DNA from: Truepera sp. bin119
Lineage (GTDB): Bacteria > Deinococcota > Deinococci > Deinococcales > Trueperaceae
Length of the DNA stretch: 35,019 nucleotides
Direction of reading: 5' to 3'
Assembly: GCA_002239005.1 (NCBI GenBank)
Contig: MPNL01000033.1
Span: 1 to 35,019, forward strand
The notes beneath the pieces are model-generated. The model was not told the origin of the DNA. It saw nothing but the letters and a program-made list of their open reading frames with translations, and ran no database searches. Each line of letters begins with the position of its first letter. Positions within the stretch are counted from its first letter, which is position 1. Made by a program: the position numbers and the translations under genes. Positions 8,288 to 16,245 of this stretch are shown piece by piece.

Positions 8288-8937
8288 GAGGGACAGCTCG
8301 ACCGACCCGGCCGCAACCGTTCCAGCATCAGCTGCCGCACCAAGTGGAAACGCTGACCAAGCGTCTCCGCCTCCAGGAGGACCTGCCTCGACTCTGCAGG
8401 CAATCGGACGTTGGCACAGATGAACGAGGCCTGATAGAGTAAGTCCTCAGGTAGTGCATCCTCGATCTGGCGTTTCGCGTGGGTAGGGAAGAACCTCTCA
8501 GCGTAGACACGAAAGGTCTCCAGGGCGTCCCAGGCTGCCACCCGTTCCTGATTGGGGTCGTCACGGCCTATGGGTTCGGGGCAATCAGCGATGTGGTACA
8601 GCGGGCGACGGTGTCCGTCGAGATCTGGAATCTCCTCTCCGCGACACACCTCTATCCGGCAACGCTCACGACCGTGGGCGAGCAGGAAGAAGGTGCCGTC
8701 GGGATTCTCTTCGATCGACAGGATCTTCATGAAGGTGCCCACCGGGTAGTGCGCGGGGGGGGAGCCGTCGGAGACCTGACCCGGGGGGCGCACAAGGGCG
8801 ATGACGAAGCGTGAGTCCTCACTCTCCTTGCAGATGCGAACAAGCCTCTTGTAACGCTCCTCAAACACGTATAGTGGGATGGTCATCCCTGGGAAGACCA
8901 CGGCCTCAGGAAGGGGAAACAGGGGCAGATCCGCCAC
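8284..8937 (-). CDS. LON substrate-binding domain protein
   Basis: 217 aa, consisting only of the N-terminal domain of Lon protease, with no ATPase or protease part. LPLFPLPEAVVFPGMTIPL (4-22) and the following FEERYKRLV are the usual opening of this PUA-like fold. Stand-alone versions are widespread; their biochemical role is not established, though a part in protein quality control is often assumed. The start is a GTG at 8937 just before the conserved opening; no strong ribosome binding site is seen. An AATACT 13 bases upstream could be its -10. The gene is followed by truD with a four-base overlap. Confidence 0.88.
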   Translation of the reverse strand: MADLPLFPLPEAVVFPGMTIPLYVFEERYKRLVRICKESEDSRFVIALVRPPGQVSDGSPPAHYPVGTFMKILSIEENPDGTFFLLAHGRERCRIEVCRGEEIPDLDGHRRPLYHIADCPEPIGRDDPNQERVAAWDALETFRVYAERFFPTHAKRQIEDALPEDLLYQASFICANVRLPAESRQVLLEAETLGQRFHLVRQLMLERLRPGRSSCPS

Positions 8938-9127
8938 GCCTCACGGTACCAGTATTCCAAGGGGGGTGCTCTTGGGTCGGCATCACATGATCTGCGGGGC
9001 ACGGGCCTGAGCAGAGAGGGATAGGGCTCAGCGGAGCCGACGGAATCCCAATCCGTGACCCTATACCTGGCAGGTTATGCCACACCAAGGCTCCCCAACC
9101 CAGCCCTAGTGGCCAGCGGGAACGGTA
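8938..9127. other. Intergenic, no gene seen
   Basis: 190 bases between the LON-domain gene and the prenyltransferase gene, both leftward. It should hold the promoter of the LON gene (candidate -10 AATACT near 8950-8956, minus strand) and the 3' end of the mqnP transcript. No clear terminator with a T-run was found. Confidence 0.35.
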
Positions 9128-10018
9128 TCAAGGTCCGGCCGGGGCGACTACCAGGTCGACAACAAGGCCGACCAGAACGGCAAGACCGACGACCAGATTG
9201 GAGTTGAACGAGGCGAGTGCTGCAGAAGCGGAGCGCTTCCTGGCAAGGCGCTGCTCGAGCGCGAGGACGCATCCGACCACGACCAGGCTGGCTGCGAACG
9301 GGACACCCCTATCGGCGAGCAACAGGAGTGCAGCGAGGGAGACTACCGCCGCACCGTGGGACCACGCAGAGAGGGCGAGGGCACGCTCTTCCCCAAACCT
9401 GACGGGAGCGCTCTGCAGACCGCTCTCCCGATCGAAGTCGATGTCGAGCAGGGCGTAGATGATATCGAAGCCCGCTACCCACAGCGCTACACCTAGCCAC
9501 AGGGCGACGGCGGCCCCCGAGAACGCCCCCGCAACCGCGATCCACCCGGCCGGGGCGGCGGCGCCAATGGTAATGCCCAACCAGTAGTGGCAGAGCCAGG
9601 TCCATCGCTTGGTCAGAGGATAGAGCGCGAGGAAGAAGACAGCGACCGGGAGAAGTGCCAGGGTGAGTCGGTTTAAAGACCATGCAGCGAGAGCCAGGAG
9701 GGCGAAGCCAGCCACGACCAGTACCATGCCGTCGACCTTTCCCAGGTGTCCGGCAGGAATCTCGCGACCAGCAGTCCTTGGGTTTTGAGAGTCAATTTCG
9801 ACGTCCAGGACACGATTCAAAGCCATACTAGCGGTTCTGGCGCCCACCATGGCGAGGGTCACCCAGACGAAGGTGGTCCATCCGGGCCACCCCTCTGCCG
9901 CGAGCAGCATCCCGCCGTAGGCGAATGGGAGCGCAAACAGGGTATGTTCGAATCTAACGAAGCTCAGGTAGCTCTGCAGCGATCGCCTGCGCAACCCCTT
10001 CTGCACGGCGCTGACCAT
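9128..10018 (-). CDS. mqnP: UbiA-family prenyltransferase, MqnP type
   Basis: About 296 aa from the ATG at 10018. The frame is open to 10183, but that would overlap the upstream radical-SAM gene and the extra 55 residues show no family likeness. The enzyme is an integral membrane protein with about eight or nine helices that attaches a polyprenyl chain to an aromatic acid. Both Asp-rich motifs are present: NRVLDVEID in ALNRVLDVEIDSQNPRTAGR, and DIDFD in YALLDIDFDRESG. The FEHTLFALPFAYGG opening and MVGARTASMALNR resemble the subgroup that acts in futalosine-pathway menaquinone synthesis, which fits mqnD at 31063. The start has no strong ribosome binding site. Confidence 0.85.
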   Translation of the reverse strand: MVSAVQKGLRRRSLQSYLSFVRFEHTLFALPFAYGGMLLAAEGWPGWTTFVWVTLAMVGARTASMALNRVLDVEIDSQNPRTAGREIPAGHLGKVDGMVLVVAGFALLALAAWSLNRLTLALLPVAVFFLALYPLTKRWTWLCHYWLGITIGAAAPAGWIAVAGAFSGAAVALWLGVALWVAGFDIIYALLDIDFDRESGLQSAPVRFGEERALALSAWSHGAAVVSLAALLLLADRGVPFAASLVVVGCVLALEQRLARKRSASAALASFNSNLVVGLAVLVGLVVDLVVAPAGP

Positions 10019-10136
10019 ACCACGGTTTTGATCGCTTCGCCCCACCCACCTGACGACGGTCCGGGCGCGGGCGCTCGGCCAGGCGAGCCGAACAATCTCG
10101 GCAACCCCCCCTCCCTGAGCCAGCAGGCGCGGCAAC

Positions 10137-11546
10137 TCAGTGCTGGCGGGAGACCTCTTTAAGGGCGTGTGTCGAGTAGCCAAAGCTCGGTTCCGTCGTC
10201 GCCGGCTCGCCCCACAAGATCATCCGACCGAGCTCTCCGAGGGTCGTGCCACCAACCTCCACCCGCATCCTCAGGGCCCTGCGGAGATCGTTGAGAGTGA
10301 CATCATCGAGGAGGGTCTCTGTGCCATACCGGAGGACGTTGGGAGACACGAGCAGCAGATCGGCCTCTCCAGGTTCGATCTGGGCGAGGAAGTCGCGGCC
10401 GGCCAAGAGACCGGCGACGGTGGTTACGGAGCCGAAGGTGATGTTGTCGAGCGCCCTGACTTCCAAGTCCAGCCCGAACATATTCCGCAGCGGCTTCACA
10501 GCCGCCGCAAGGGTACTGTAGAAGAGAGAACCCGTAGCCAATAGGATCCGCCTCGGGCCCAGATGCCCCTTGGGACATGGCTGCTCTAGGAGTGGCTGCA
10601 GTGGGCCGTCCAGGAAATCCCTAACCATACCCACGCCGTTCTCGAGCATCGGGTACCCCTCGTAGGCGCTCGCCCCCGGAACGGGGAAGCCTGCAACCAG
10701 ATAGAACTCGTCGCTTAGGAAGGCGAAACGAGACCCCCTCTCCCCTAGCGCCCGACCCTGGAACCTCTCTACCCTCTCCACCACGGCCCGCGCCTCGGCC
10801 GGGTAATAGGTGCGTAATGTGGGGAGGTTACGCCTGTGCTCCGTGAGCCCGACAGGAACGACGGCCACCGCCCGGACGTTTTCCCTGCTCGCAAGATAGC
10901 CGAGTGTCGAGTCCAGTCTGTCTCCGTCGTTACGACCGGGAACAAGGACTATCTGGGTGTACAGGTCGATCGGCCCCAGCCTTTCGATCATCGAGCGAAT
11001 CTGGAGCGTCTCCGGGTCCTTCACCTTGAGTCGCCAGGGCCGCATCATCTCCCCCCTCAGACCCTGATCGGCGGAATGCACGGAGACATAAAGGGGGCTC
11101 AGGTTCTCGTCCAGTATCCGGTCGATATCCTCCGCAGTAAGGTTCGTAAGGGTCACAAAAGAGCCGTACAGGAAACTCGTCCGAAAATCGTCATCCATCA
11201 GGTAGAGGCTCTTGCGGAACCCCCGCGGCATCTGGTGGACATAGCAGAACTCACACTTGTTGGCACACAGGCGGACTCCGTCGAAGATCACGTCGTCGAA
11301 ATCCAGGCCAGGATCCTCCCACTCGACCTCGAATTCAGCCACCTGCCCTTCCGAACCCTCAAGGGTAAGGGTGGCCAGACCCTTCCCCAGTTCACGCCGG
11401 TACGCCAGGATGTCGGGAATGGCGACACCATTGACGCTGACGAGTTCCCAACCTGGACCCACCCCAGCACGGTCGGCCGGCGAACCCATCGCCACCCCCC
11501 TAACGTGCCCCCTAGGCGGTTGCACCGTTCTCGAACGCGCTCGCAT
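10137..11546 (-). CDS. PDZ / radical-SAM-like DUF512 protein
   Basis: 469 aa. An N-terminal PDZ-like segment (about 13-60; GSPADRAGVGPGWELVSVNG) is followed by a radical-SAM-like domain with the iron-sulfur triad C94-x3-C98-x2-C101 (CANKCEFCYV) and then the DUF512 domain with PNGxx-like and TG-x-L-x motifs (LLATGSLFY). The family is widespread in Firmicutes, Deinococcota and cyanobacteria, often near der; its substrate is unknown. The ATG at 11546 is preceded by TAGAAT (11561-11556) at 9 bases, slightly longer than the leaderless spacing elsewhere. mqnP lies 118 bases downstream and may be co-transcribed. The family call is firm; function is not established. Confidence 0.9.
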   Translation of the reverse strand: MRARSRTVQPPRGHVRGVAMGSPADRAGVGPGWELVSVNGVAIPDILAYRRELGKGLATLTLEGSEGQVAEFEVEWEDPGLDFDDVIFDGVRLCANKCEFCYVHQMPRGFRKSLYLMDDDFRTSFLYGSFVTLTNLTAEDIDRILDENLSPLYVSVHSADQGLRGEMMRPWRLKVKDPETLQIRSMIERLGPIDLYTQIVLVPGRNDGDRLDSTLGYLASRENVRAVAVVPVGLTEHRRNLPTLRTYYPAEARAVVERVERFQGRALGERGSRFAFLSDEFYLVAGFPVPGASAYEGYPMLENGVGMVRDFLDGPLQPLLEQPCPKGHLGPRRILLATGSLFYSTLAAAVKPLRNMFGLDLEVRALDNITFGSVTTVAGLLAGRDFLAQIEPGEADLLLVSPNVLRYGTETLLDDVTLNDLRRALRMRVEVGGTTLGELGRMILWGEPATTEPSFGYSTHALKEVSRQH

Positions 11547-11646
11547 AGACAGAGCATTCTAGCAGACAAGCGGTCGGGATGGGCCTGCCAGAGCCGGCCA
11601 CGGACCCGAGTGGGTGAAACGGCCTAGCCAGTCAGATGAGCTGCTC

Positions 11647-12099
11647 CTATCGACGAGGAGCAGCTCGCTGAGGAGCGAATGGGACGACGAAGCCGTGAAG
11701 GGGGGGAACGGAGTCAAAGCGGATCGTGACCCCCTCCTCGATGGTGTTGGGGAGGGGATCGTGAACCCCGAGCACAATGGGGATTCCCACGTCGACGACA
11801 AGGGAGTTCCCATTACGGACGACCACCTGGCCTAAGGCTCTGATCTGGCTGATGGCCAGCACCTCGAGCTCCTCAGGGGCAGGCTCGACCTGCTCAACGA
11901 TCAGCGTCGTGGCGTTGATGATAACCCTCGCCTCACCAGCGACCGACTCGTAGGGTCCGGTTCGCTCCAGAAGGCTCAGGATCACACCTCCGGCCTGACA
12001 CTCAAAGAGGGGGCTGCCCTCGACCTTCGGAAAGATACGAACGGGGGCCACGAACGGGTGCCAGCGCTGAATAAAGGCGTCGACGGAGTCTTCAAACAC
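11647..12099 (-). CDS. Hypothetical protein, unknown
   Basis: 150 aa, no family recognised. It opens MFEDSVDAFIQRWHPF and has alternating hydrophobic strands through the middle and C-terminal half (ARVIINATTLIVEQV, GQVVVRNGNSLVVDVGIPIVLG), suggesting a mostly beta fold. There is no signal peptide or membrane segment, so it is probably cytoplasmic. The start is strongly supported: TAGAAT (12111-12106) is followed by 6 bases and a GTG, the leaderless pattern of this window. It faces away from the zinc-ribbon gene. It stands alone and its stop is about 100 bases from the radical-SAM gene start. Confidence 0.7.
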   Translation of the reverse strand: MFEDSVDAFIQRWHPFVAPVRIFPKVEGSPLFECQAGGVILSLLERTGPYESVAGEARVIINATTLIVEQVEPAPEELEVLAISQIRALGQVVVRNGNSLVVDVGIPIVLGVHDPLPNTIEEGVTIRFDSVPPLHGFVVPFAPQRAAPRR

Positions 12100-12105
12100 G
12101 ACAGA

Positions 12106-12111
12106 ATTCTA
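12106..12111 (-). promoter_or_regulatory. -10 element of the 11647-12099 gene (leaderless)
   Basis: TAGAAT, then TCTGTC, then GTG at 12099. It lies 54 bases from the opposing TAGACT at 12166. Confidence 0.6.
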
Positions 12112-12165
12112 CCCCGCGTTCCCAACCTTGGTCAGGCGGACTCCGAATCCTCGACCCGCCTATGG

Positions 12166-12171
12166 TAGACT
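12166..12171 (+). promoter_or_regulatory. -10 element upstream of the zinc-ribbon gene
   Basis: TAGACT with TATGG directly before it (extended -10 character), followed 7 bases later by a GTG at 12179 that opens a 32-codon ORF. The transcript would start near 12178. Confidence 0.5.
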
Positions 12172-12178
12172 GACCCCT

Positions 12179-12277
12179 GTGAGGAATTCGCCATCTAGCG
12201 AGAGACGAACCCCGTCTGGCTACAGCCAGACGGGGTTTTCCACACAGACGAAGCCCGGTGTCGACAATGCTGGATAG
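12179..12277 (+). CDS. Possible leaderless leader peptide, 32 codons
   Basis: GTG at 12179 stands 7 bases after TAGACT. The frame runs through the hairpin at 12208-12237 and ends at TAG 12275-12277, just inside the zinc-ribbon gene. The peptide (MRNSPSSERRTPSGYSQTGF and 12 more residues) is serine-, threonine- and arginine-rich and matches nothing known. Its value, if real, would be regulatory: a ribosome starting at the 5' end would run into the hairpin. It could equally be an untranslated leader. Confidence 0.3.
   Translation: MRNSPSSERRTPSGYSQTGFSTQTKPGVDNAG
12208..12239 (+). terminator. Terminator-like hairpin in the leader of the zinc-ribbon gene
   Basis: A perfect 13-base-pair stem (AACCCCGTCTGGC with GCCAGACGGGGTT), a TACA loop, and a run of four T (236-239, two of them pairing in the stem). 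It has the form of an intrinsic terminator for rightward transcription, yet no rightward gene ends here. It lies between a candidate promoter (12166) and the start of the zinc-ribbon gene (12258/12267). It therefore looks like an attenuator or the 3' end of a short RNA of about 60 nt. Confidence 0.7.
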
Positions 12278-12965
12278 GCTCAACGATGTTCAAACCAGGG
12301 ATCTCAAGCTCGACAGCCTTCGCGGAGAGATGGACGAGGTCCCTTCAGACCTCGTAGCCGTCCGCCAGCAGAAGTCGGAACTCGAGGAGCACCTGCTGCA
12401 GAAGCGCAAGGAGCGGGAGGGGCTCCGCAGGAAGGTCAGTCAGAACGAGCTCGAGCTAGCGACCCTGGAACAGAGGCGCCGACTGACCAGCGAGGATGCC
12501 TTAAGGGCCAGCAGCCCCAAAGAGGCCTCTCAGTATCAGAATCGGGAGCTGCAGATCGCCGCCGAGCTTGAGGAGCTCGAGGAGGATACCCTCCCCCTCA
12601 TGGAGAGCCTCGACAGGGTCTCAGCGGAGGTTGGGGATCTAGAGGAAGAGTTGACCGAACTCGAACCGAACCTCCAGGCTCTAACAGAACAGGAGGAGGC
12701 GCGAATCGAGATGATCGGACAGCGTCTCGCCTCGGTGCGGGCCGAACGGGAGTCCCTCGCAGCCGCTATCGAAGCGAAACTGCTCAAGCAGTATGAGCAG
12801 GTGCGACGGGCTCGCCGAGGGATCGGCCTAGTGGAGATCCTGTCTGGCCAGACCTGCGGAGGTTGCAACATGAGACTGCCTATCCACGTAGTTCAGAAGG
12901 CGAGATCGGGCAAAGTTGTAACCCGCTGTCCCAGTTGCGGCAGGATCCTCTGGCATCGAGACTAA
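12267..12965 (+). CDS. Coiled-coil protein with C-terminal C4 zinc ribbon
   Basis: 232 aa from the ATG at 12267 (a GTG at 12258 is three codons upstream). Nearly the whole length to about residue 185 is heptad-rich, charged coiled coil (ELEEHLLQKRKER, ELEELEEDTLP, EVGDLEEELTELE). The C-terminus is a zinc ribbon with C197, C200, C221 and C224 (CGGC and CPSC). The family (zf-RING_7/CT398-like) is widespread in bacteria; nucleic-acid or flagellar partners have been suggested in some species, but no general function is established. No strong ribosome binding site precedes it. Its leader holds a promoter, mini-ORF and terminator-like hairpin. It converges with the LysM/M23 gene with a 7-base gap. 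Confidence 0.85.
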   Translation: MLDRLNDVQTRDLKLDSLRGEMDEVPSDLVAVRQQKSELEEHLLQKRKEREGLRRKVSQNELELATLEQRRRLTSEDALRASSPKEASQYQNRELQIAAELEELEEDTLPLMESLDRVSAEVGDLEEELTELEPNLQALTEQEEARIEMIGQRLASVRAERESLAAAIEAKLLKQYEQVRRARRGIGLVEILSGQTCGGCNMRLPIHVVQKARSGKVVTRCPSCGRILWHRD

Positions 12966-12972
12966 GACCTGC

Positions 12973-13968
12973 CTAGCGAAGCCGGCTCAGTGGGTCTACG
13001 GCTCGCCCCCGCTCGTGCAGTTCAAAGTGCAGATGGGGCCCTGTGGACAGGCCGGTGGAGCCCAGCGCCCCTATGCGATCACCCTGGCGAACATACTGGC
13101 CCACCTCAACGAAGATCTGGCTGTGGTGGGCGTACCAGGTCTCTTCATTACCGGGGTGGCGGATCTTGATCAGATACCCATAGCTACCCGACCAGCCCGC
13201 GAACACAACGGTGCCGCTCCGAGCCGCATGGACCGCAGTCCCATAAGGGGCGGCCACATCTAGACCGCGGTGGAACCCCGAGGTACCCATGCCAAGGCTC
13301 CGGCGGCCGAAGTAGGAGGTAATCCTCCCATGAACAGGCCACCGGTAGCGCCGCTCTTCCTCCCGAACTCTGGCCAAGCGCTCCAGCGCTACAGTCGGCG
13401 GAACCCCAGGCAGAAAGACCATCATCCCAGGCTGCACGTCGGCCGGCTCACGGATGTTGTTGGCCCGGGCTGCGACGATCGGGCTGACAGCATACTCCGC
13501 TATGAGGTCGCCTAGGCTCTCCCCCGGCCACAGTGTAACGATCAGTCCCTCAACACCAACAGGGGGGATGAGAAGCTCAACCCCTACCGGCAGCAGATCG
13601 AGAGAGGAGAGACCGGGATTCGCGCCGACGAGAGCGTTGAGAGAGATGCCGTAGCGCTCGACCACCTCGGTCAGCGTCTCGCCCTTAGCGAGAATATGGC
13701 GCCGGAAGCCAGGGGGTGGCGAGGGTGCAGGATTAGCTTGCCCACCACGCGCATCCAGGTAGGGGACCCTCAGCAGCTGGCCGGGGTGCAAGACCGTCGA
13801 CTCGAGTCCGTTAAAAGACATAAGCGCCTCGAGACCGATACCGTACCGGTCAGCAATCCCCCCCAGGGAATCACCCTCCTGGACCACGCGAAGCGCGTAG
13901 CCGTTCCCTTCAGTCAGGCTGAGGAAAAGCGTAGTGACAAGGCAGAGTAGGAAACCGCCGATCTTCAT
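12973..13968 (-). CDS. LysM/M23 peptidoglycan endopeptidase, secreted
   Basis: 331 aa. Signal peptide at residues 1-25. Three LysM repeats (about 26-69, 89-136, 142-187) bind peptidoglycan glycan chains. A C-terminal M23 domain (about 208-331) carries the zinc ligands H233 and D237 in FHRGLDVA, and H314 plus the neighbouring H312 in GPHLHFE. The metal-site residues are complete, so it is probably an active DD-endopeptidase acting on the cell wall, or an activator-type relative. The ATG at 13968 follows GCGGAG directly; a -10-like TACTGT lies about 15 bases further upstream. It stands alone, convergent with the zinc-ribbon gene. Confidence 0.92.
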   Translation of the reverse strand: MKIGGFLLCLVTTLFLSLTEGNGYALRVVQEGDSLGGIADRYGIGLEALMSFNGLESTVLHPGQLLRVPYLDARGGQANPAPSPPPGFRRHILAKGETLTEVVERYGISLNALVGANPGLSSLDLLPVGVELLIPPVGVEGLIVTLWPGESLGDLIAEYAVSPIVAARANNIREPADVQPGMMVFLPGVPPTVALERLARVREEERRYRWPVHGRITSYFGRRSLGMGTSGFHRGLDVAAPYGTAVHAARSGTVVFAGWSGSYGYLIKIRHPGNEETWYAHHSQIFVEVGQYVRQGDRIGALGSTGLSTGPHLHFELHERGRAVDPLSRLR

Positions 13969-14035
13969 CTCCGCAGGCCTTCAACAGTACGAGAGAACTC
14001 GTAACCTGATCCCGAGTGCGGGTGGAAGGAACGCA

Positions 14036-14458
14036 TCAGTTCCAGTCCCTCCACCTCTCGGGGATCGTCCGCTTGAGATACTCTACCACCTCGCGGGTGC
14101 TCGCTCCCGGTGTGAACAGTTCTCCGATGCCGAGCGCCTGCAGCCGAGAACGGTCCTGATCGGGAATGATGCCACCGCCGAACACAAGTATATCATCCGC
14201 CTGCCTAGCACGGAGGCCTTCAATCACCTCGGGGAAGTAGTGCATGTGCGCTCCTGAGAGGACCGAGAGGCCAACTGCATCGACATCTTCCTGTACCGCC
14301 GCAGTTACGATCATCTCCGCTGTCTGCCGTAATCCGGTATAGATAACCTCCATCCCAGCATCGCGAAGCGCCCGGGTCATAACCTTGGCCCCTCGGTCGT
14401 GCCCATCGAGGCCCGGCTTCGCAATGAGCACCCTGATCGGTCGCTCTAGCGACACCAT
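14036..14458 (-). CDS. Methylmalonyl-CoA mutase B12-binding subunit
   Basis: 140 aa, one cobalamin-binding domain as found in acyl-CoA mutases. The B12 signature D-x-H-x-x-G is present as DGHDRG (H20 is the expected cobalt ligand), followed by LSGAHMHYF and the FGGGIIPD turn. In Deinococcota and many archaea this domain is a separate small subunit that pairs with a large catalytic subunit to isomerise methylmalonyl-CoA and succinyl-CoA. Its ATG overlaps the stop of the upstream ORF by one base (TGATG), the trace of a coupled operon. That upstream ORF is only a C-terminal remnant of the large subunit, so this gene may be orphaned unless a second large-subunit gene exists. Confidence 0.88.
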   Translation of the reverse strand: MVSLERPIRVLIAKPGLDGHDRGAKVMTRALRDAGMEVIYTGLRQTAEMIVTAAVQEDVDAVGLSVLSGAHMHYFPEVIEGLRARQADDILVFGGGIIPDQDRSRLQALGIGELFTPGASTREVVEYLKRTIPERWRDWN

Positions 14459-14730
14459 CAGCAGGCGGCCGGTTCCCGATACACAGCTAAGGTCTCACAG
14501 AGCAGGTCCAACTGCTCGCCGAGCGTAGAGTAGGCCTGGGCAACTGGCACGGTGTTCCGGCTGTTAGCAGCCGCCCTCCGGTAGTCGCCCGAGGCGGCCC
14601 CTACCCGGGACCGGGGCCAATCGAACCGCCCCCTCTGAACCTGTTCGGTCCCAACCAGTTCGACGGGGACCCCACCATAGCCGCTACCAAAGGTGTTCAC
14701 CCCCACGAGAAGCCGCACACCATCTTCGGT
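14458..14730 (-). pseudogene. Remnant of methylmalonyl-CoA mutase large subunit (C-terminal part)
   Basis: The frame ending at 14458 reads EDGVRLLVGVNTF, a middle section with weak likeness, and then [20 protein letters not shown] and YREP. This follows the last 90 or so residues of mutase large subunits (VGVN-x-F, AYATLGEICD-x-LREVFGEYREP). In-frame homology runs back to about 14730, where a TAG stop interrupts it, and nothing upstream resembles the missing catalytic barrel. The large subunit is normally about 500-560 residues, so more than four fifths is gone. The 86-codon frame opens at a GTG at 14718. Conserved positions are eroded (NLMPP became NTVPV), which speaks for decay rather than a working short protein. 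Confidence 0.7.
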
Positions 14731-14837
14731 CCCCTAGCGTAGCCCGCACCACCCATCTCTCGACCTCGCCTCGGGAAAGCCGCCAAAAACCCTCTGCGTA
14801 GTCCTCGCCAAACCGGTCTTCTCCTCCTCATGCGGTC

Positions 14838-14843
14838 ATTATA
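14838..14843 (-). promoter_or_regulatory. Consensus -10 upstream of the mutase remnant
   Basis: TATAAT, then GACCGC, then ATG at 14831: a perfect copy of the leaderless start pattern. The ATG opens only a 41-codon arginine-rich frame, so the promoter appears to have outlived its gene. It would still transcribe the remnant and the B12-binding subunit. Confidence 0.6.
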
Positions 14844-15915
14844 GCGACCCTGACGACCCCCTCCGACCATCTGAACGCAAGTTCGGCCTGAACGGGAGTC
14901 TCATCCGCTTCAGCCCCGTCTCTCCGACCTCGAGCTTCGTCCCCACCGGTATATCGTGGCGCAGGACGGCGAGCCCAACGGGCCCAAAGGTAGGATGATT
15001 CAGAGTCCGCCCGAGCAGGCCGACCCGCCTCCCCTGAAAGGTGACCTCCCTCATCCCGAAAGTGGGCAGGCGGTCGAGACGGACCCCGGCTAGGCCCCGC
15101 TGAACCCTGCCGCGGGCATCGATGCGGGCCATGATCTCCTGGCCAAGGTAGCAGCCCTTCTTGAGGGATACCGCCCCCATCAACCCGGCCTCCTGCGGGA
15201 GGACTCCCTCCCCCGCCTCTGTGGCCGCCGCAGGTACCCCCGCCTCGATCCGGGCACAGTCCAGCGCGACCTCTCCCGCCAGTCTAGGCCCAGTCGCAAG
15301 GAGCCCAGCTATGAGAGCGACCAGGTCGGATATGCGTAGGTGGATGTCAAACCCCGCAAAGCCGGTGCGGGCAGCGCGGTGCACCAGCACCCGTACCCCA
15401 GCGACTTCCCCTTCGAACAGACGACCACGGTCCGGCACCGCGCCGAAGCTGGCGAGGATGTCGGGCGCACCCTCCCCTAAGAGCGCGAGGGTGGTAAGCA
15501 CTCCGGTGAGATCCTCAATCTCGACCTGATCGAAGATGATATGGCGACGGAAAGAGGCCTCCACCTCAGGGCCGCGTCCTCCATCTACCAGAGTGTACAG
15601 GTCGTCACGCCTCCGCACGACGGTCATATCAGCCGCAGCATGGCCCCGATGAGTGAGCAGAAGGGCGCGGTTTGCTCCCCCTTCCTGGAGGCCTACGACG
15701 TCGTTCGATACCTGCCCGTGCAAGAACGGAACCCGGTCCTCCCCTGTCAGCTTTAGTGGCGTCGTGGCGAGCAGCGGGACCAGCAGGGGGACCGAACGCT
15801 CGACGAGGGAACGATACTCTTCCTCCGGGCTCCCGAAGTCGCTAACGACATCTCCGCTGAACTTCGCCCCGAAATCTGCCAGGACGCTGCGCAGATCCGA
15901 TCGGTTATCGCTCAT
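14839..15915 (-). CDS. ygfZ: YgfZ/GcvT-like folate-binding protein
   Basis: 358 aa from the ATG at 15915, preceded by GGGGGT at 4 bases; the open frame runs 5 codons further. The fold is that of the glycine-cleavage T protein, but the signature K-G-C-Y-x-G-Q-E (253-260, KGCYLGQE) marks it as YgfZ, a tetrahydrofolate-binding factor for assembly or repair of certain iron-sulfur enzymes such as the tRNA methylthiotransferase MiaB. The cysteine in the motif is intact. Its last bases overlap the TATAAT promoter of the mutase remnant downstream on the same strand. Confidence 0.9.
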   Translation of the reverse strand: MSDNRSDLRSVLADFGAKFSGDVVSDFGSPEEEYRSLVERSVPLLVPLLATTPLKLTGEDRVPFLHGQVSNDVVGLQEGGANRALLLTHRGHAAADMTVVRRRDDLYTLVDGGRGPEVEASFRRHIIFDQVEIEDLTGVLTTLALLGEGAPDILASFGAVPDRGRLFEGEVAGVRVLVHRAARTGFAGFDIHLRISDLVALIAGLLATGPRLAGEVALDCARIEAGVPAAATEAGEGVLPQEAGLMGAVSLKKGCYLGQEIMARIDARGRVQRGLAGVRLDRLPTFGMREVTFQGRRVGLLGRTLNHPTFGPVGLAVLRHDIPVGTKLEVGETGLKRMRLPFRPNLRSDGRRGSSGSL

Positions 15916-15967
15916 GGTGACCCCCGGCAAGCGGCACCATCTACCGTTCGCACACCGATGCGAGCCG

Positions 15968-16245
15968 CTACCCCGTACCTACTAGGTATTCGCAGGAGGC
16001 GTCGGTGCCGCTCAGGTGGACGTGGCCGTGAAGCTTCGGGCAGCGACGGTCGAAGCGATTGAAGACCGGCACGTACCCCGCGATGGGGATAGCCGGCCCC
16101 CTCGAAGGGGCCCCTCAGGACAGTAGCGGCTGAGGAAAACATCGCAAGCTCGATCCTTCTTCACCCAGTTCCAGATCAGATGGGGTCTCGGAGTTCATAA
16201 GCTCGGTAGATTCCCCTCAACCCTGAAGATAACGACCCTGGCCAT
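15968..16245 (-). pseudogene. Disrupted ORF traces, unknown family
   Basis: From an ATG at 16245 a frame reads MARVVIFRVEGNLPSL, meets a TGA, and continues in frame through IWNWVKKDRACDVFLSRYCP. At a G-run near 16090 a neighbouring frame takes over with PIAGYVPVFNRFDRRCPKLH and LSGTDASCEY, ending at TAG 15970-15968. Codon use in these pieces is coding-like and both parts are cysteine-containing. A TATGAT lies 4 bases before the ATG. I do not recognise the family. One stop and one frameshift suggest a dead gene. A competing frame (MNSETPSDLELGEEGSS) also looks protein-like, so the reading is uncertain. Confidence 0.3.

Noticed and set aside
10019-10183. 55-residue N-terminal extension of the prenyltransferase
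   Set aside because: It overlaps the upstream DUF512 gene and is not found in the family; the conserved part begins after ATG 10018.
10836-11627. A 263-codon open frame on the plus strand
   Set aside because: It lies mostly opposite the radical-SAM DUF512 gene, whose motifs are unmistakable; it is a shadow frame.
16188-16200. Selenocysteine at the in-frame TGA of the broken ORF
   Set aside because: No selenocysteine-insertion hairpin was recognisable after the TGA, no selenoprotein family matches, and a frameshift follows, so decay is simpler.
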